DNA of 64,000 nucleotides from Paractinoplanes abujensis. GTDB taxonomy: Bacteria; Actinomycetota; Actinomycetes; Mycobacteriales; Micromonosporaceae. The DNA lies in contig NZ_JACHMF010000001.1 of assembly GCF_014204895.1 (NCBI RefSeq), positions 1,178,001 through 1,242,000 of the forward strand, in the 5' to 3' direction. A model generated the notes under the pieces. That model was given only the letters and a program-made list of their open reading frames with translations, was not told the DNA's origin and searched no databases. Below, in pieces: positions 34,866 to 43,520 of this stretch (its first letter is position 1; every line of letters begins with the position of its first letter). The translations under genes were made by a program, and so were the position numbers.

Positions 34866-35855
34866 GTGGAGGCGAGCGCGCTCGACCGGGCGCAGCGGGG
34901 CGACGCCGAGGCGTTCCGTGAGCTGACGCAGCCGCACGAGCGGGAGCTGCTGCTGCACTGCTACCGCATGCTGGGGTCGCTGGCCGACGCCGAGGATCTG
35001 CTGCAGGACACGCTGGTCGCCGCGTGGCAGGGCCTGCCCGGTTTCGAGCGGCGGGCCTCGCTGCGCACCTGGCTGTATCGCATCGCCACCAACCGGTGCC
35101 TCAACGCGCTGCGCGACGGGCGCCGCCGCCCGCGGGAGCCGGTGCCCCCGTTCCCGCCGCCCGCGCCGACCCGTCGGGGTGAGGTCACGTGGCTGCAGCC
35201 CTACCCGGACGCCCTGCTCGACGGTCTGCCCGCGAGCGCGCCCGGACCGGAGGCGCGGCTGGAGCTCAAGGAGTCGGTGGGGCTGGCGTTCGTGGCGGCC
35301 CTGCAGCGGATGCCGCCCCGGCAGGCGGCGACGCTGATCCTGCGCGACGTGCTCGGCTATTCGGGTGCGGAGACCGCTGAGCTGCTGGGCACGACCGAGA
35401 CCGCGGTCAAAGGCGCCTTGCAGCGGGCGCGGGCCGCCACGCCCAGCCGACCGGCCGGCTCCCCGGAGGACGAGGTGGTCAGCCGCTTCGCCGACGCGTT
35501 CACCCGCGGCGACGTGGAGGCGGTGGTCGCGCTGCTCACCGACGACGTCTGGCTGAGCATGCCGCCCGCGCCGCACGAATATCACGGGCGGGAGGCCGTG
35601 CGGGAATTCCTGGCCCGCAGTTTCCGGCACGCGGCGGGGCGGGGGTTGACGCTGACCCGTGCGGACGCCAACGGCCAGCCCGCGTTCGTGGCCGACCTGG
35701 ACGGCCCGGCCGGGATCATCGTGCTGACACCCCGGGGGGACCTGCTGGCGGCGATCGCCCGCTTTCACCTCCCGCCGAAGTGGGCGCGCAGCTTGAGCGC
35801 GTACGGCAACCGTTCGGCGGCGGGTACGAAGCCGGGCCGGGACGGCAGCGCGTAG
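34866..35855 (+). CDS. ECF sigma factor with C-terminal SnoaL-like domain
   Basis: The 329-aa protein has sigma region 2 (about 10-80: ERELLLHCYRMLGSLADAEDLLQDTLVAAWQGL), region 4 (about 140-195: LQRMPPRQAATLILRDVLGYSGAETAELLGTTETAVKGALQRARA) and an NTF2/SnoaL-like domain (about 205-310: DAFTRGDVEAVVALLTDDVWLSMPPAPHEYHGREAVREFL). This layout corresponds to ECF families (for example TIGR02960) in which the C-terminal domain replaces an anti-sigma factor. CACAAT lies 7 nt upstream of the GTG, consistent with leaderless expression. Its last 91 nt overlap the convergent HIT gene. Confidence 0.85.
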   Translation: MEASALDRAQRGDAEAFRELTQPHERELLLHCYRMLGSLADAEDLLQDTLVAAWQGLPGFERRASLRTWLYRIATNRCLNALRDGRRRPREPVPPFPPPAPTRRGEVTWLQPYPDALLDGLPASAPGPEARLELKESVGLAFVAALQRMPPRQAATLILRDVLGYSGAETAELLGTTETAVKGALQRARAATPSRPAGSPEDEVVSRFADAFTRGDVEAVVALLTDDVWLSMPPAPHEYHGREAVREFLARSFRHAAGRGLTLTRADANGQPAFVADLDGPAGIIVLTPRGDLLAAIARFHLPPKWARSLSAYGNRSAAGTKPGRDGSA

Positions 35856-36244
35856 AGGTTGTCGCCGGGATAGCGCGGGAAGACGTGCACATGGTAGTGC
35901 CAGGCGGTCTGGTGCCCGGCGGGTTCGTTGTGCTGGCGCACCGAGATGCCGTCGCAGCCGTACGTGTGCCGCATCGCCACCGCCACCTCCCGGACCAGGT
36001 CGTGCACCGCGTGCCCGCACGCGGAGGGCAGGTCGTACAGATTCTCGTGGTGGGCGTCGGCCACGACCAGCACGTTGCCCGGGTTGTGCGGCCACCACGA
36101 CGGCGACACGAACGCCGTGGCCAGCGTGTTGCGCCGCACGATGTCGGCCTGCAGGTTGACCCCGGCCGGATCGTCCTCGCCCGCGACCAGGCGGCAGAAC
36201 GGGCAGTCGTAGCCCTCAGGCTCATGATTGAACATGCGGGCCAT
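35765..36244 (-). CDS. HIT-family protein
   Basis: The 159-aa protein has the histidine triad WHYHVHVFPR at about residues 115-124 (H-x-H-x-H) and the N-terminal FNHEPEGYDCPFCRLV with Cys-x2-Cys that may bind zinc. HIT proteins hydrolyse nucleotides at the alpha-phosphate, for example AMP conjugates. Substrate is not predicted. Its 3' end overlaps the sigma-factor gene by 91 bp in antisense orientation, so the two transcripts could interfere with each other. ATG at 36235 is an alternative start. Confidence 0.87.
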   Translation of the reverse strand: MARMFNHEPEGYDCPFCRLVAGEDDPAGVNLQADIVRRNTLATAFVSPSWWPHNPGNVLVVADAHHENLYDLPSACGHAVHDLVREVAVAMRHTYGCDGISVRQHNEPAGHQTAWHYHVHVFPRYPGDNLYALPSRPGFVPAAERLPYALKLRAHFGGR

Positions 36245-36283
36245 TCAACAGCGGGGGCGGTCCTTCCGCCGCGGCCCTTGTGG

Positions 36284-36721
36284 TCAGCGGTCGATGGGCA
36301 GCTCCCGCCCGTCGTCGACGAACAGCCGGGCGCCGGGGGTGGTGGCGGCGGCCAGCCGGGCCAGGATGCGCCGGCCCAGGGCGGGGTGGCGGCCGTCCAG
36401 CGCACCGACCCTGAGCGCGAAGACCAGGTCGAAGGGTTTCTCGAAGCCGGCCAGCACGAAATCCTCGGCGGCAACCTGCCGCACGTTCATCCGCCCGGAG
36501 GCGATCTCGGCCCGCGAGCCCGCCGCGCACGTGGCGATCGCGTAGCCGGAGCGATCGGTGGCCAGGATGTGACCGGTGGTCAGGCGGGCGGCGACCAGCC
36601 GGGCCGCCACGCCGGGCCCGCAGCCGATCTCGAGCACGCGGAAGTGAGGCTCGAGCGGCAGAGCGTCGACGGCGGCGGCGATGCGAGGGGAGGCGGCGGT
36701 GGTCGGCACGCCCCGAACCAT
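36284..36721 (-). CDS. Small SAM-dependent methyltransferase-like protein
   Basis: The 145-aa protein has FRVLEIGCGPGVAARLVAARL (SAM motif I), the acidic ribose site ATDRS and FDLVFALRVGALDG (motif IV region). It is shorter than most class I methyltransferases (about 200-250 aa), with little after strand 6, so it may be truncated or a compact form. The start at ATG 36721 is uncertain; a GTG at 36754 in frame would overlap the DnaA-box-like site. The HIT gene follows 39 bp downstream on the same strand. Confidence 0.65.
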   Translation of the reverse strand: MVRGVPTTAASPRIAAAVDALPLEPHFRVLEIGCGPGVAARLVAARLTTGHILATDRSGYAIATCAAGSRAEIASGRMNVRQVAAEDFVLAGFEKPFDLVFALRVGALDGRHPALGRRILARLAAATTPGARLFVDDGRELPIDR

Positions 36722-36746
36722 ACCGGCGGGCGCGGCCCCGGCCCGG

Positions 36747-36772
36747 TTATCCACAATCCAGGGTTGTCCACA
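36747..36772. promoter_or_regulatory. Two perfect DnaA boxes in direct orientation
   Basis: TTATCCACA (36747-36755) and TTGTCCACA (36764-36772) match the classic and the actinobacterial DnaA-box consensus. They are in the same orientation, 17 bp apart. The site lies upstream of the methyltransferase gene and downstream of the MFS gene. No dnaA, dnaN or AT-rich unwinding element is nearby, so an origin is excluded. Confidence 0.55.
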
Positions 36773-36865
36773 GGGGACCGCGCGTTGATCGGCCCGATCG
36801 GGCAGACTGACCGCCGTGGGTGGGAGCCCCCTGGGAGGGCGGGGACTCGGCTGGGAGTCGTCGTA

Positions 36866-38128
36866 CTAGGGGCGCTGGCTTTGCAGTTCGGCGTCGATGG
36901 CGTCGGGCGCGCCGCCGAACTCGTCGGCTATTTCGCCGGCCACTTCGGGCTCGGTGTGCGTGGCGAGCCGGGCGTCGGCCGCGGTCAGCATGCGGTGGCC
37001 GGAGGCCAGCACGAGCACACCCAGCAGCACGGCCACGGCGCCGGCCAGGAACGGGACGTGGATGTTCCAGTGGTCGACCATCTTGCCCGCCACGAACGGG
37101 GCCAGGCCGCCGCCGATGAAGCGGACGAAGCCGTACGTGGCTGAGGCGATCGGGCGGTCGACCGGTGACACCAGCATGACGGCCTGGGTGGTCAGGGTGT
37201 TGTTGATGCCGACGGTGATGCCGCTGAGGACGACGCAGGTGATCAGGGCCCAGCGCACGTCGGTGAACAGGCCGATGAGCAGCAGCAGGACGGCGAACGT
37301 GCCGAGCGCGCCGTAGAGGGCGGGTGCAGTGCCGAAGCGGGCCTGCAGCAGGGGAGCGCCGGTGATGGAGAAGACGGCGACGAGCAGTCCCCAGCCGAAG
37401 AACACGAAGCCGAGCTGGATGGCCGACAGTTCCATCGGGTAGGGCGCGTAGCCCAGCATGGTGAAGAAGCCCCAGTTGTAGAACAGGGCGGCGATGCACA
37501 TGGTGAGCAGCGGGCGATGCCGCAGCGCGAGCAGGGGCTCGGCCAGGCTGATCTTGCGGGGTGGCGGGGGTGTCTTGTCGAGCAGCGTGACGGTGGCGAT
37601 CAGCGCGACGGCCATCAGGGCGGCGACGCCGAAGAAGGGGCCGCGCCAGCTGATGTCGCCGAGCAGGCCGCCGATCAGCGGGCCGGCCGCGATGCCCAGG
37701 CCCAGTGCGGCCTCGTAGAGCACGATCGCGCCGGCGAAGCCGCCGGAGGCGGACGCCACGATGACGGCCAGGGAGGTGGCGATGAACATGGCGTTGCCGA
37801 GGCCCCAGCCGGCCCGGAAGCCGACGATGCCGCCGATCGAGCCGGACAGGCCGGCCAGCGCGCTGAACACGACGATCACGGCCAGGCCGGTGATCAGGGT
37901 GCGTTTGGGGCCGATGCGGCTGGACACCCAGTTGACGCCGAGCATGGCCACCGCGGTGACCACCAGGTAGCTCGTGAACAGCAGGCTGACCTGACTCGGC
38001 GTGGCGTTCAGCTGTTCGGAGAGGGCGGGCAGGATCGGGTCGACCAGGCCGATGCCCATGAAGCTGACGACGCAGGCGAAGGCGACCGCGAAGACCGCCT
38101 TGGGTTGCTGGAGAAGAGTGGATCGCAC
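36866..38128 (-). CDS. MFS transporter, DHA1-type efflux pump
   Basis: The 420-aa protein has about 12 TM segments and the DHA1 family signatures GIGLVDPILPAL near the N-terminus, the loop 2-3 motif NWVSSRIGPKRT and GPLIGGLLGDISWRGPF. It probably exports small drugs or metabolites by proton antiport. The C-terminus has an acidic cytosolic tail of about 45 residues. The GTG start is 6 nt after a minus-strand TATGCT -10 box, suggesting a leaderless mRNA. A CATAAG-CCT-CTTATG dyad overlaps that -10. It is divergent from an O-methyltransferase gene. Confidence 0.9.
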   Translation of the reverse strand: MRSTLLQQPKAVFAVAFACVVSFMGIGLVDPILPALSEQLNATPSQVSLLFTSYLVVTAVAMLGVNWVSSRIGPKRTLITGLAVIVVFSALAGLSGSIGGIVGFRAGWGLGNAMFIATSLAVIVASASGGFAGAIVLYEAALGLGIAAGPLIGGLLGDISWRGPFFGVAALMAVALIATVTLLDKTPPPPRKISLAEPLLALRHRPLLTMCIAALFYNWGFFTMLGYAPYPMELSAIQLGFVFFGWGLLVAVFSITGAPLLQARFGTAPALYGALGTFAVLLLLIGLFTDVRWALITCVVLSGITVGINNTLTTQAVMLVSPVDRPIASATYGFVRFIGGGLAPFVAGKMVDHWNIHVPFLAGAVAVLLGVLVLASGHRMLTAADARLATHTEPEVAGEIADEFGGAPDAIDAELQSQRP

Positions 38129-38136
38129 CCCAGAAG

Positions 38137-38151
38137 CATAAGCCTCTTATG
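38137..38151. promoter_or_regulatory. CATAAG-CCT-CTTATG operator candidate
   Basis: Perfect 6-bp arms (38137-38142 and 38146-38151) overlap the minus-strand TATGCT -10 box (38135-38140) of the MFS gene and lie about 40 bp before the O-methyltransferase ATG. A dimeric repressor binding here could control both genes. Confidence 0.55.
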
Positions 38152-38189
38152 TATTGCTTGCGAGCCGCACAGGTGTGACGGTGGTCGGC

Positions 38190-38837
38190 ATGACCGACAT
38201 CATTGCCCCGGCGATCAGTGACTACCTGCTCGAGCACTGCACCCCGGCCGACGACGTGCTACGTGACCTGGCCGCGGAGACCCGCACCGCCCTGCCCGGC
38301 CAGGCCGGCATGCAGATCTCGCACGACGAGGGCGAACTGCTGACCATGCTCGTACGGCTCACCGGCGCCCGGCGGGCGGTCGAGATCGGCGTTTTCACCG
38401 GCTACTCGTCGATCTGCATCGCGCGCGGCCTGCCCAAGGACGGCCGGCTGCTCGCCTTCGACGTGTCGGAGGAGTTCACCAGCGTGGCCCGCCGCTACTG
38501 GGCCCGGGCCGGTGTCGACGACCGGATCGAGCTCACCCTCGGCCCCGCCCTCGAGTCGATCAGGAAGCTCGACGCCGATCCGGTGATCGACTTCGCGTTC
38601 GTCGACGCGGACAAGACCGGCTACCCGGCCTACTACGCCGAGCTCGTGCCGCGGATGCGCCCGGGCGGCCTGATCGTGGTCGACAACGTGCTGCGCGACG
38701 GCCGGGTGCTCGACCCCGGCAACGACAGCGACCGGGCCGTGCGCGACCTCAACGACCAGATCGTGGGCGACGACCGCGTCGAGTCGGTCATGCTTCCCGT
38801 ACGGGACGGGGTGACGCTCGTGCGCAAGCGGGGTTAG
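38190..38837 (+). CDS. Class I O-methyltransferase (CCoAOMT-like)
   Basis: The 215-aa enzyme matches the cation-dependent O-methyltransferase family 3: MQISHDEGELLTMLVRLTGARRAVEIGVFTGYSSICIARGL for SAM motif I, LLAFDVSEE, FAFVDADKTGYPAYYAE and LIVVDNVLRDGRV. These enzymes methylate catechols in the presence of Mg2+. The acceptor is unknown. It shares a promoter region with a divergent drug efflux pump and a dyad operator, suggesting a joint response to a phenolic compound (inference). Confidence 0.9.
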   Translation: MTDIIAPAISDYLLEHCTPADDVLRDLAAETRTALPGQAGMQISHDEGELLTMLVRLTGARRAVEIGVFTGYSSICIARGLPKDGRLLAFDVSEEFTSVARRYWARAGVDDRIELTLGPALESIRKLDADPVIDFAFVDADKTGYPAYYAELVPRMRPGGLIVVDNVLRDGRVLDPGNDSDRAVRDLNDQIVGDDRVESVMLPVRDGVTLVRKRG

Positions 38838-38897
38838 CAACCGGTTCGCAACCCGCGGGGACCTCGGAAACAACCGGGTGGCGGTCTCCTTGATGGA

Positions 38898-40364
38898 ATG
38901 TCGAAGGTGTTCGCGGTGGTCGCCGCCCTGGCCATTGCCGTTTACCAGCTGTTGCCCGATAGCGCCTGGTGGACCGCGGGCTGGCAGATGGGCATCGGGT
39001 ACGCCGGCGCGGCCGCGATCCTGGTCGGCGCGCGCCGGCTGCCCCGCCGCGAGCGGCTGCCCTGGTGGTGCTTCGCGGCCGGGATCGCCGCCAACGTCAC
39101 CGGCATCGGTGTCTCCGTCTTCAGCGACGTGGTGCTGCACCTGGTCGACCTGCCGACCCCGGCCGACCCGTTCTTCCTGCTGCTCTACCCGTTCTGCGCG
39201 TTCGGCCTGGCCGTCCTGATCCGGCGGCGTGAGGCCGGCCGCGGCCGCAACTGGACCGCCATGGTCGACGCGACCACCATCACGACCGGTTTCGGGTTGC
39301 TGGCCTGGGTCTACGTGATCGCGCCGTCGGCCGAGGGCGGCCACATCACCATGCTGGGCGAGGCCACCCAGGTCGCCTATCCGATCGGTGACCTGGTCAT
39401 GCTGGCCATGATGGCCCGTCTGCTGCGCGGCGGCGGCCGGCGTGGTGCGCCGTTCTGGTGGGTCACCGGGTCACTGGCGGCGTTCCTGATCGGTGACACG
39501 GTCTGGGTCGTGATGGGCAACCTGATCGACCAGGGCTACCCCGTCGAGGACATCCTCTGGCTCAACCGGGCCATCGAGTCGATCTTCCTGGTCGCGTTCA
39601 CGCTGTTCGGGGTGGGTGCCCTGCACGCCGACGCGCGGTCGCTGGCCTCCTCGGCCGGAGCGGAGGTCGCGCGGCTGGGCCGGATGCACCTGCTGCTGCT
39701 GACCGGGGCGTCGCTGATCGCGCCGGCCCTGCTGGCAGTGGAGGTGCTGCACGGCGAGGTGCACGACGGCATGGCCATCGTGATCGGCTCGGCTGCCCTG
39801 TTCCTGCTGGTCGTGACGCGGATGGCGCAGCTGGTGCGTGAGGTCGAGCGGCAGGCCCTGCAGGTGCGGGAGCTGGCCCGGCGCGACGACCTGACCGGGC
39901 TGCCCAACCGGCGGGCCTGGAACGACGAGCTGCCCCGGGCCCTCGAGCACGCCCGCCGCGAGGGCCGCCCGGTGTGCGTGGCGCTGCTCGACCTCGACCA
40001 TTTCAAGCAGTTCAACGACACGTACGGGCATCCGGCGGGCGACCGGCTGCTCAAGTCGGCCGCGGCGGCCTGGCACGGCAAGCTGCGCACGATCGACACG
40101 CTGGCCCGCTACGGCGGTGAGGAGTTCGTCGTGCTGCTGCCCGGCGCCGACGCGGACGAGGCCCGTGAGGTGCTCGAACGGGCGCTGGCGGCCACCCCGC
40201 TGGGCCAGACCTTCTCGGCCGGCCTCGCGGTGTGGGACGGCGCCGAGACCTCCGACGAGCTGATCCAGCGGGCGGACACCGCGCTCTACCGCGCCAAGTC
40301 GGACGGGCGCAGTCAGGTCAGCGAGGCCGCGAACCGCCCCGCCGCCGCGGCCGTGACGAAGTAG
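38898..40364 (+). CDS. Multi-TM diguanylate cyclase (GGDEF)
   Basis: The 488-aa protein has about nine hydrophobic segments in the first 300 residues, similar to the MHYT/7TM-type sensors of actinobacterial diguanylate cyclases, a short helix, and a C-terminal GGDEF domain at about 330-475 (RRDDLTGLPNRRAWNDE onward). The active site is GGEEF at 406-410 and an RxxD I-site (RTID) lies five residues before it, so c-di-GMP synthesis with product inhibition is expected. Its 3' end overlaps the convergent DUF3866 gene by 52 bp. Confidence 0.9.
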   Translation: MSKVFAVVAALAIAVYQLLPDSAWWTAGWQMGIGYAGAAAILVGARRLPRRERLPWWCFAAGIAANVTGIGVSVFSDVVLHLVDLPTPADPFFLLLYPFCAFGLAVLIRRREAGRGRNWTAMVDATTITTGFGLLAWVYVIAPSAEGGHITMLGEATQVAYPIGDLVMLAMMARLLRGGGRRGAPFWWVTGSLAAFLIGDTVWVVMGNLIDQGYPVEDILWLNRAIESIFLVAFTLFGVGALHADARSLASSAGAEVARLGRMHLLLLTGASLIAPALLAVEVLHGEVHDGMAIVIGSAALFLLVVTRMAQLVREVERQALQVRELARRDDLTGLPNRRAWNDELPRALEHARREGRPVCVALLDLDHFKQFNDTYGHPAGDRLLKSAAAAWHGKLRTIDTLARYGGEEFVVLLPGADADEAREVLERALAATPLGQTFSAGLAVWDGAETSDELIQRADTALYRAKSDGRSQVSEAANRPAAAAVTK

Positions 40365-41392
40365 GCGTAGTCCTCGTCGAGCTTGCGGCCCATGGTCGAC
40401 AGCGGCACCGGGCTCGACCGCAATGCCGCGTCGAGTCCGTCGGCACCGACGCGGGGCAGCCGGTGCCTTCCGGCCAGCGGAGCCAGGGCGGCGTCGATCT
40501 CCGCGGCCAGGTCGGGGGCCAGGCCGTCCGGCACCGGCAGGTCGGCCGGGACCAGAGCCACTTTCCCGTACGCGGTGAGGCTGTGATGCGAGACGCCGCG
40601 GTGCCGGGGCCGGCCGTCGCCGGTGGAGATGCGCAGCGACCCGACCGGCCGCCCGCCCAGGATCCCGATCGCGTTCACCGCCTCGCCCAGCGCCACACCG
40701 GAGAAACCCCAGGTCGTGCCGGTGCCCAGATTGCCCGGCCCCTGGGCGACAACCGTGATGTCGGCCCGCAGCACGTGGCGGGCGGCCAGCAGCCCGGTGT
40801 GCACGGTGCTCGCCTCCAGGTCGCCCCCGTACGCCTGGCCGGTCGTGACAGTGCCGGCCAGGTGGGGGCGCAGGCCGTCGAGGGTGCGCGAGAACCACGC
40901 GGGCAGCGCCCCGCCGTCGGTCATCACGTACGCGACCTTGGCCGCCGGCTTGTCGGCGTGAATGCCCGCGAGGACGGCCGGCAACGCGGAGTGCAGGTCG
41001 GCGGTGACCACGGGCATGCCGTCGAGCGACTCGGCCGCGGCCATGACCGCGCGGTGCGGGGAGGCCTCCTCGTCGACGCCGAGCCGGATGACCTGCAACG
41101 GCGTGTAGCGAGCCTTGACCAGATGACCCGAGTCGCGCGTCGTGCCGTCGTCGGCCGGGTCGGCGGGCAGCCGGTCGGGCAGCGCGACGACGAGCGCGTA
41201 CCCGCCCGTGCCGAGGCCCATGACCAGCGCGCCCACGTTGAGCAGCACACGGTCGCCGGGCTCGGGCTCGCCCACCAGCTCGGGGTAGGCCAGCGACCGC
41301 AGCGGCCCGTCGCCGGTGACCACGTCGAGCTCGACGGCGCCGCGCCACTGCCGCCGAACCGCCCGGACCGTCCCCGACCGCCACCGCACCAT
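40313..41392 (-). CDS. DUF3866 family protein
   Basis: The 359-aa protein is of the actinobacterial DUF3866 type, with MVRWRSGTVRAVRRQWRGAVELDVVTGDGPLRSLAYPELVGEPEPGDRVLLN at its start and GHLVKARYTPLQV, SLDGMPVVTADLHSAL, VVAQGPGNLGTGTTWGFSGVALGEAVNAIGILGGRP later. The fold is not known to me. ATG 41392 is chosen; a TTG 9 bp upstream is in frame, but TAGGGT lies immediately ahead of it, so either could be leaderless. It follows the CDF gene by 11 bp on the same strand. M. tuberculosis Rv2091c-type neighbours of helY are different genes. Confidence 0.8.
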   Translation of the reverse strand: MVRWRSGTVRAVRRQWRGAVELDVVTGDGPLRSLAYPELVGEPEPGDRVLLNVGALVMGLGTGGYALVVALPDRLPADPADDGTTRDSGHLVKARYTPLQVIRLGVDEEASPHRAVMAAAESLDGMPVVTADLHSALPAVLAGIHADKPAAKVAYVMTDGGALPAWFSRTLDGLRPHLAGTVTTGQAYGGDLEASTVHTGLLAARHVLRADITVVAQGPGNLGTGTTWGFSGVALGEAVNAIGILGGRPVGSLRISTGDGRPRHRGVSHHSLTAYGKVALVPADLPVPDGLAPDLAAEIDAALAPLAGRHRLPRVGADGLDAALRSSPVPLSTMGRKLDEDYAYFVTAAAAGRFAASLT

Positions 41393-41403
41393 GGCCGCCA
41401 ACC

Positions 41404-42459
41404 CTATATGTCGACCCCGCCGTCGACGTGGTTGCGGCCCGCCGTGCCGCGCGTCGGGTCGAGGAAGACGTAGCGGATCGCGGGGAAACGGGCCCGCAGG
41501 CGGCGCTCGGCGTCGTCGGAGGCGGCCTCGATCTCGCCGCCGCTCACCGAGTCGCGGAAGTCGACCTTTGCCGCGACCAGCACGTCACCCGGGCCGAGCT
41601 GCATGGTCAGCAGCGTCGGCACGGCGTCGACGACCGGGATCGAAGCCAGGTCGGCCGCGATCTGGTTGTGCATCCGGCGCGGCACCGCCCGGCCCACCAG
41701 CAGCGACGCGTTGGTGCGGGCGAGGATCGCGGCCACCACGAACAGCAGCAGGCCGATGGCGATCGAGGCGATGCCGTCCCACGCCGTGTTGCCGGTCAGC
41801 TCGGTCAGCGCCAGCCCGGCCCCGGCCAGGACCAGGCCGATCAGGGCGGCCGAGTCCTCGAAGTAGACCGCCTTGACCGTGGTGTCGGGGGTCAGCCGCA
41901 GGAACCGCGACGGCGTGATGCCCCAGCGCCGCGACGCGCCCGTGACCTGACGCCGGGCCTTCAGGAACGACGTGCCCTCGGCTGCGAACGAGACAGCCAG
42001 CACGACGTACGACCACAGGAAGGCGCCCATCTCCTCGCCGTGCACGATCGTCTCGATGCCGTGGTAGATCGAGAACCCGGCCCCGCCCACGAAGGTGAAC
42101 ACGGCCGCGATGAAGGCCCAGACGAAGCTCTCCTTGCCGTACCCGAACGGGTGTTCCTCGTCGGCCGGGCGCACGCCGCGGCGCAGCGCGACGAACAGGA
42201 AGACCTCGGTGATGGTGTCGGCCAGCGAGTGCGCCGACTCCGACACCATGGCCGCCGAGCCGGAGAACAGGCCGGCCACCAGCTTCGCGACCGCGATGGC
42301 CAGGTTGGCCAGGCCCGCGATGATGACGGTGCCGACACTCTCGTTCTCTGGTTGTTCGGACTGTTGTGACGAATCGGTCGGATCGAGCGGCTCGGCGGCG
42401 GCCAGACCGACCGGGAGCTGGTCTTCAGGGGTCTGCGGGGTGGTCACCCGGCCATGCAT
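41404..42459 (-). CDS. Cation diffusion facilitator (CDF) transporter
   Basis: The 351-aa protein has six TM segments, with a metal site pattern in TM2 (MVSESAHSLADTITEVFLF: the S/D-x3-D arrangement is degenerate, with HSLAD present) and TM5 (YFEDSAALIGLVLAG, carrying E-D), and a C-terminal cytosolic domain VLVAAKVDFRDSVSGGEIEAASDDAERRLRARFPAIRYVFLDPT. CDF proteins export Zn2+, Fe2+ or other divalent cations by proton antiport. The N-terminal 45 residues are disordered. It lies divergent from pafB with an 80-bp gap. Confidence 0.87.
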   Translation of the reverse strand: MHGRVTTPQTPEDQLPVGLAAAEPLDPTDSSQQSEQPENESVGTVIIAGLANLAIAVAKLVAGLFSGSAAMVSESAHSLADTITEVFLFVALRRGVRPADEEHPFGYGKESFVWAFIAAVFTFVGGAGFSIYHGIETIVHGEEMGAFLWSYVVLAVSFAAEGTSFLKARRQVTGASRRWGITPSRFLRLTPDTTVKAVYFEDSAALIGLVLAGAGLALTELTGNTAWDGIASIAIGLLLFVVAAILARTNASLLVGRAVPRRMHNQIAADLASIPVVDAVPTLLTMQLGPGDVLVAAKVDFRDSVSGGEIEAASDDAERRLRARFPAIRYVFLDPTRGTAGRNHVDGGVDI

Positions 42460-42539
42460 TCCACACTCGGGGCCCCGGGAAACCGCCCGGGTGTAGCGCG
42501 TACGTCACTGTCGCGTCCACCCTGCTAGCGTTGCCAACC

Positions 42540-43520
42540 GTGTCGCGGACCCGCACCGAGCGCCTGGTGAACTTGGTTATCTGCCTGCTTTCCACGCGGC
42601 GGTTCCTGACCGCCGCGCAGATCGCCGCGACCGTCCCCGGTTACGAGCACGATCCGGAGGACCCGCGCGACCACGAAGCGTTCCAGCGCAAGTTCGAGCG
42701 CGACAAGGCCGAGCTGCGCGACCTCGGGGTCCCGCTCGAGACCGGCACGGCCAGCGTCTTCGATCAGGAACCGGGCTACCGCATCGCGCACCGCGAGTAC
42801 GCGCTGCCCGCGATCATCCTCGAGCCCGACGAGGCCGCCGCGGTGGGCATCGCGGCCCGCCTCTGGCAGCACGCCGGCCTGGCCGCCGCCGCGTCGTCGG
42901 GCCTGGCCAAGCTGCGCGCGGCCGGGGTCGAGGTCGACCCGCAGGCCACCCTCGGGGTCGAGCCGGTGGTCACCGTCGACCCCGCCTTCGGGCCGCTGAC
43001 CAGTGCCGCCCGCGAGCGCCGGGCGGTGACGTTCAGCTATCGCGTGCCCGAGGTCGACGACCCGGCCGTGCGCAAGGTCGAGCCGTGGGGTGTCGTCTGC
43101 TGGCAGGGCCGGTGGTACGTGGTGGGCCACGACCGGGACCGCGGTGCGACCCGCTGCTTCCGGCTCTCCCGCATCGTCGGCACGGTCAAGGCGCTGGGCC
43201 GGCCGGGCGCGTTCACCCCGCCCGAGAACGAGGACCTGATCAGCCACGTCGCCCGCTGGTCGGGGCCGGTGCCGCAGACCGGCCGGGCCACCGTCACCGT
43301 GCGGCCGGGGCGGGCCGCGGGGCTGCGCCGCTGGGCCACCGAGTCGGTGCCGGGTCCGGACGGCGACTGTCTGACCATCCCGTACGCCGACGCGGAGCGG
43401 CTCGCCTCCACGATCGTCGGCTACGGGCCGGACGTGCGCGCCGATGGGCCGCCCGAGGTCCGCGACGCCGTCATTCAGCTCCTGAAAGAGGTCGTCGCCC
43501 GCCACGAGGTCGCGGCATGA
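42540..43520 (+). CDS. pafB: WYL-domain transcription factor PafB
   Basis: The 326-aa protein has an N-terminal helix-turn-helix (RTERLVNLVICLLSTRRFLTAAQIAATVPGY...FERDKAELRDLG), a WYL domain at about 175-235 (the motif appears as VEPWGVVCWQGRWYVVGHDRDRGATRCFRLSRI) and a C-terminal WCX extension. PafB forms a heterodimer with PafC which activates DNA-damage genes independently of LexA in mycobacteria. Likely leaderless: TAGCGT (42526-42531) lies 8 nt upstream of the GTG start. Its stop overlaps a 23-codon ORF by ATGA. Confidence 0.95.
   Translation: MSRTRTERLVNLVICLLSTRRFLTAAQIAATVPGYEHDPEDPRDHEAFQRKFERDKAELRDLGVPLETGTASVFDQEPGYRIAHREYALPAIILEPDEAAAVGIAARLWQHAGLAAAASSGLAKLRAAGVEVDPQATLGVEPVVTVDPAFGPLTSAARERRAVTFSYRVPEVDDPAVRKVEPWGVVCWQGRWYVVGHDRDRGATRCFRLSRIVGTVKALGRPGAFTPPENEDLISHVARWSGPVPQTGRATVTVRPGRAAGLRRWATESVPGPDGDCLTIPYADAERLASTIVGYGPDVRADGPPEVRDAVIQLLKEVVARHEVAA

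Noticed and set aside
36747..36772. Replication origin
   Set aside because: There are only two DnaA boxes, no AT-rich element and no dnaA/dnaN genes nearby.
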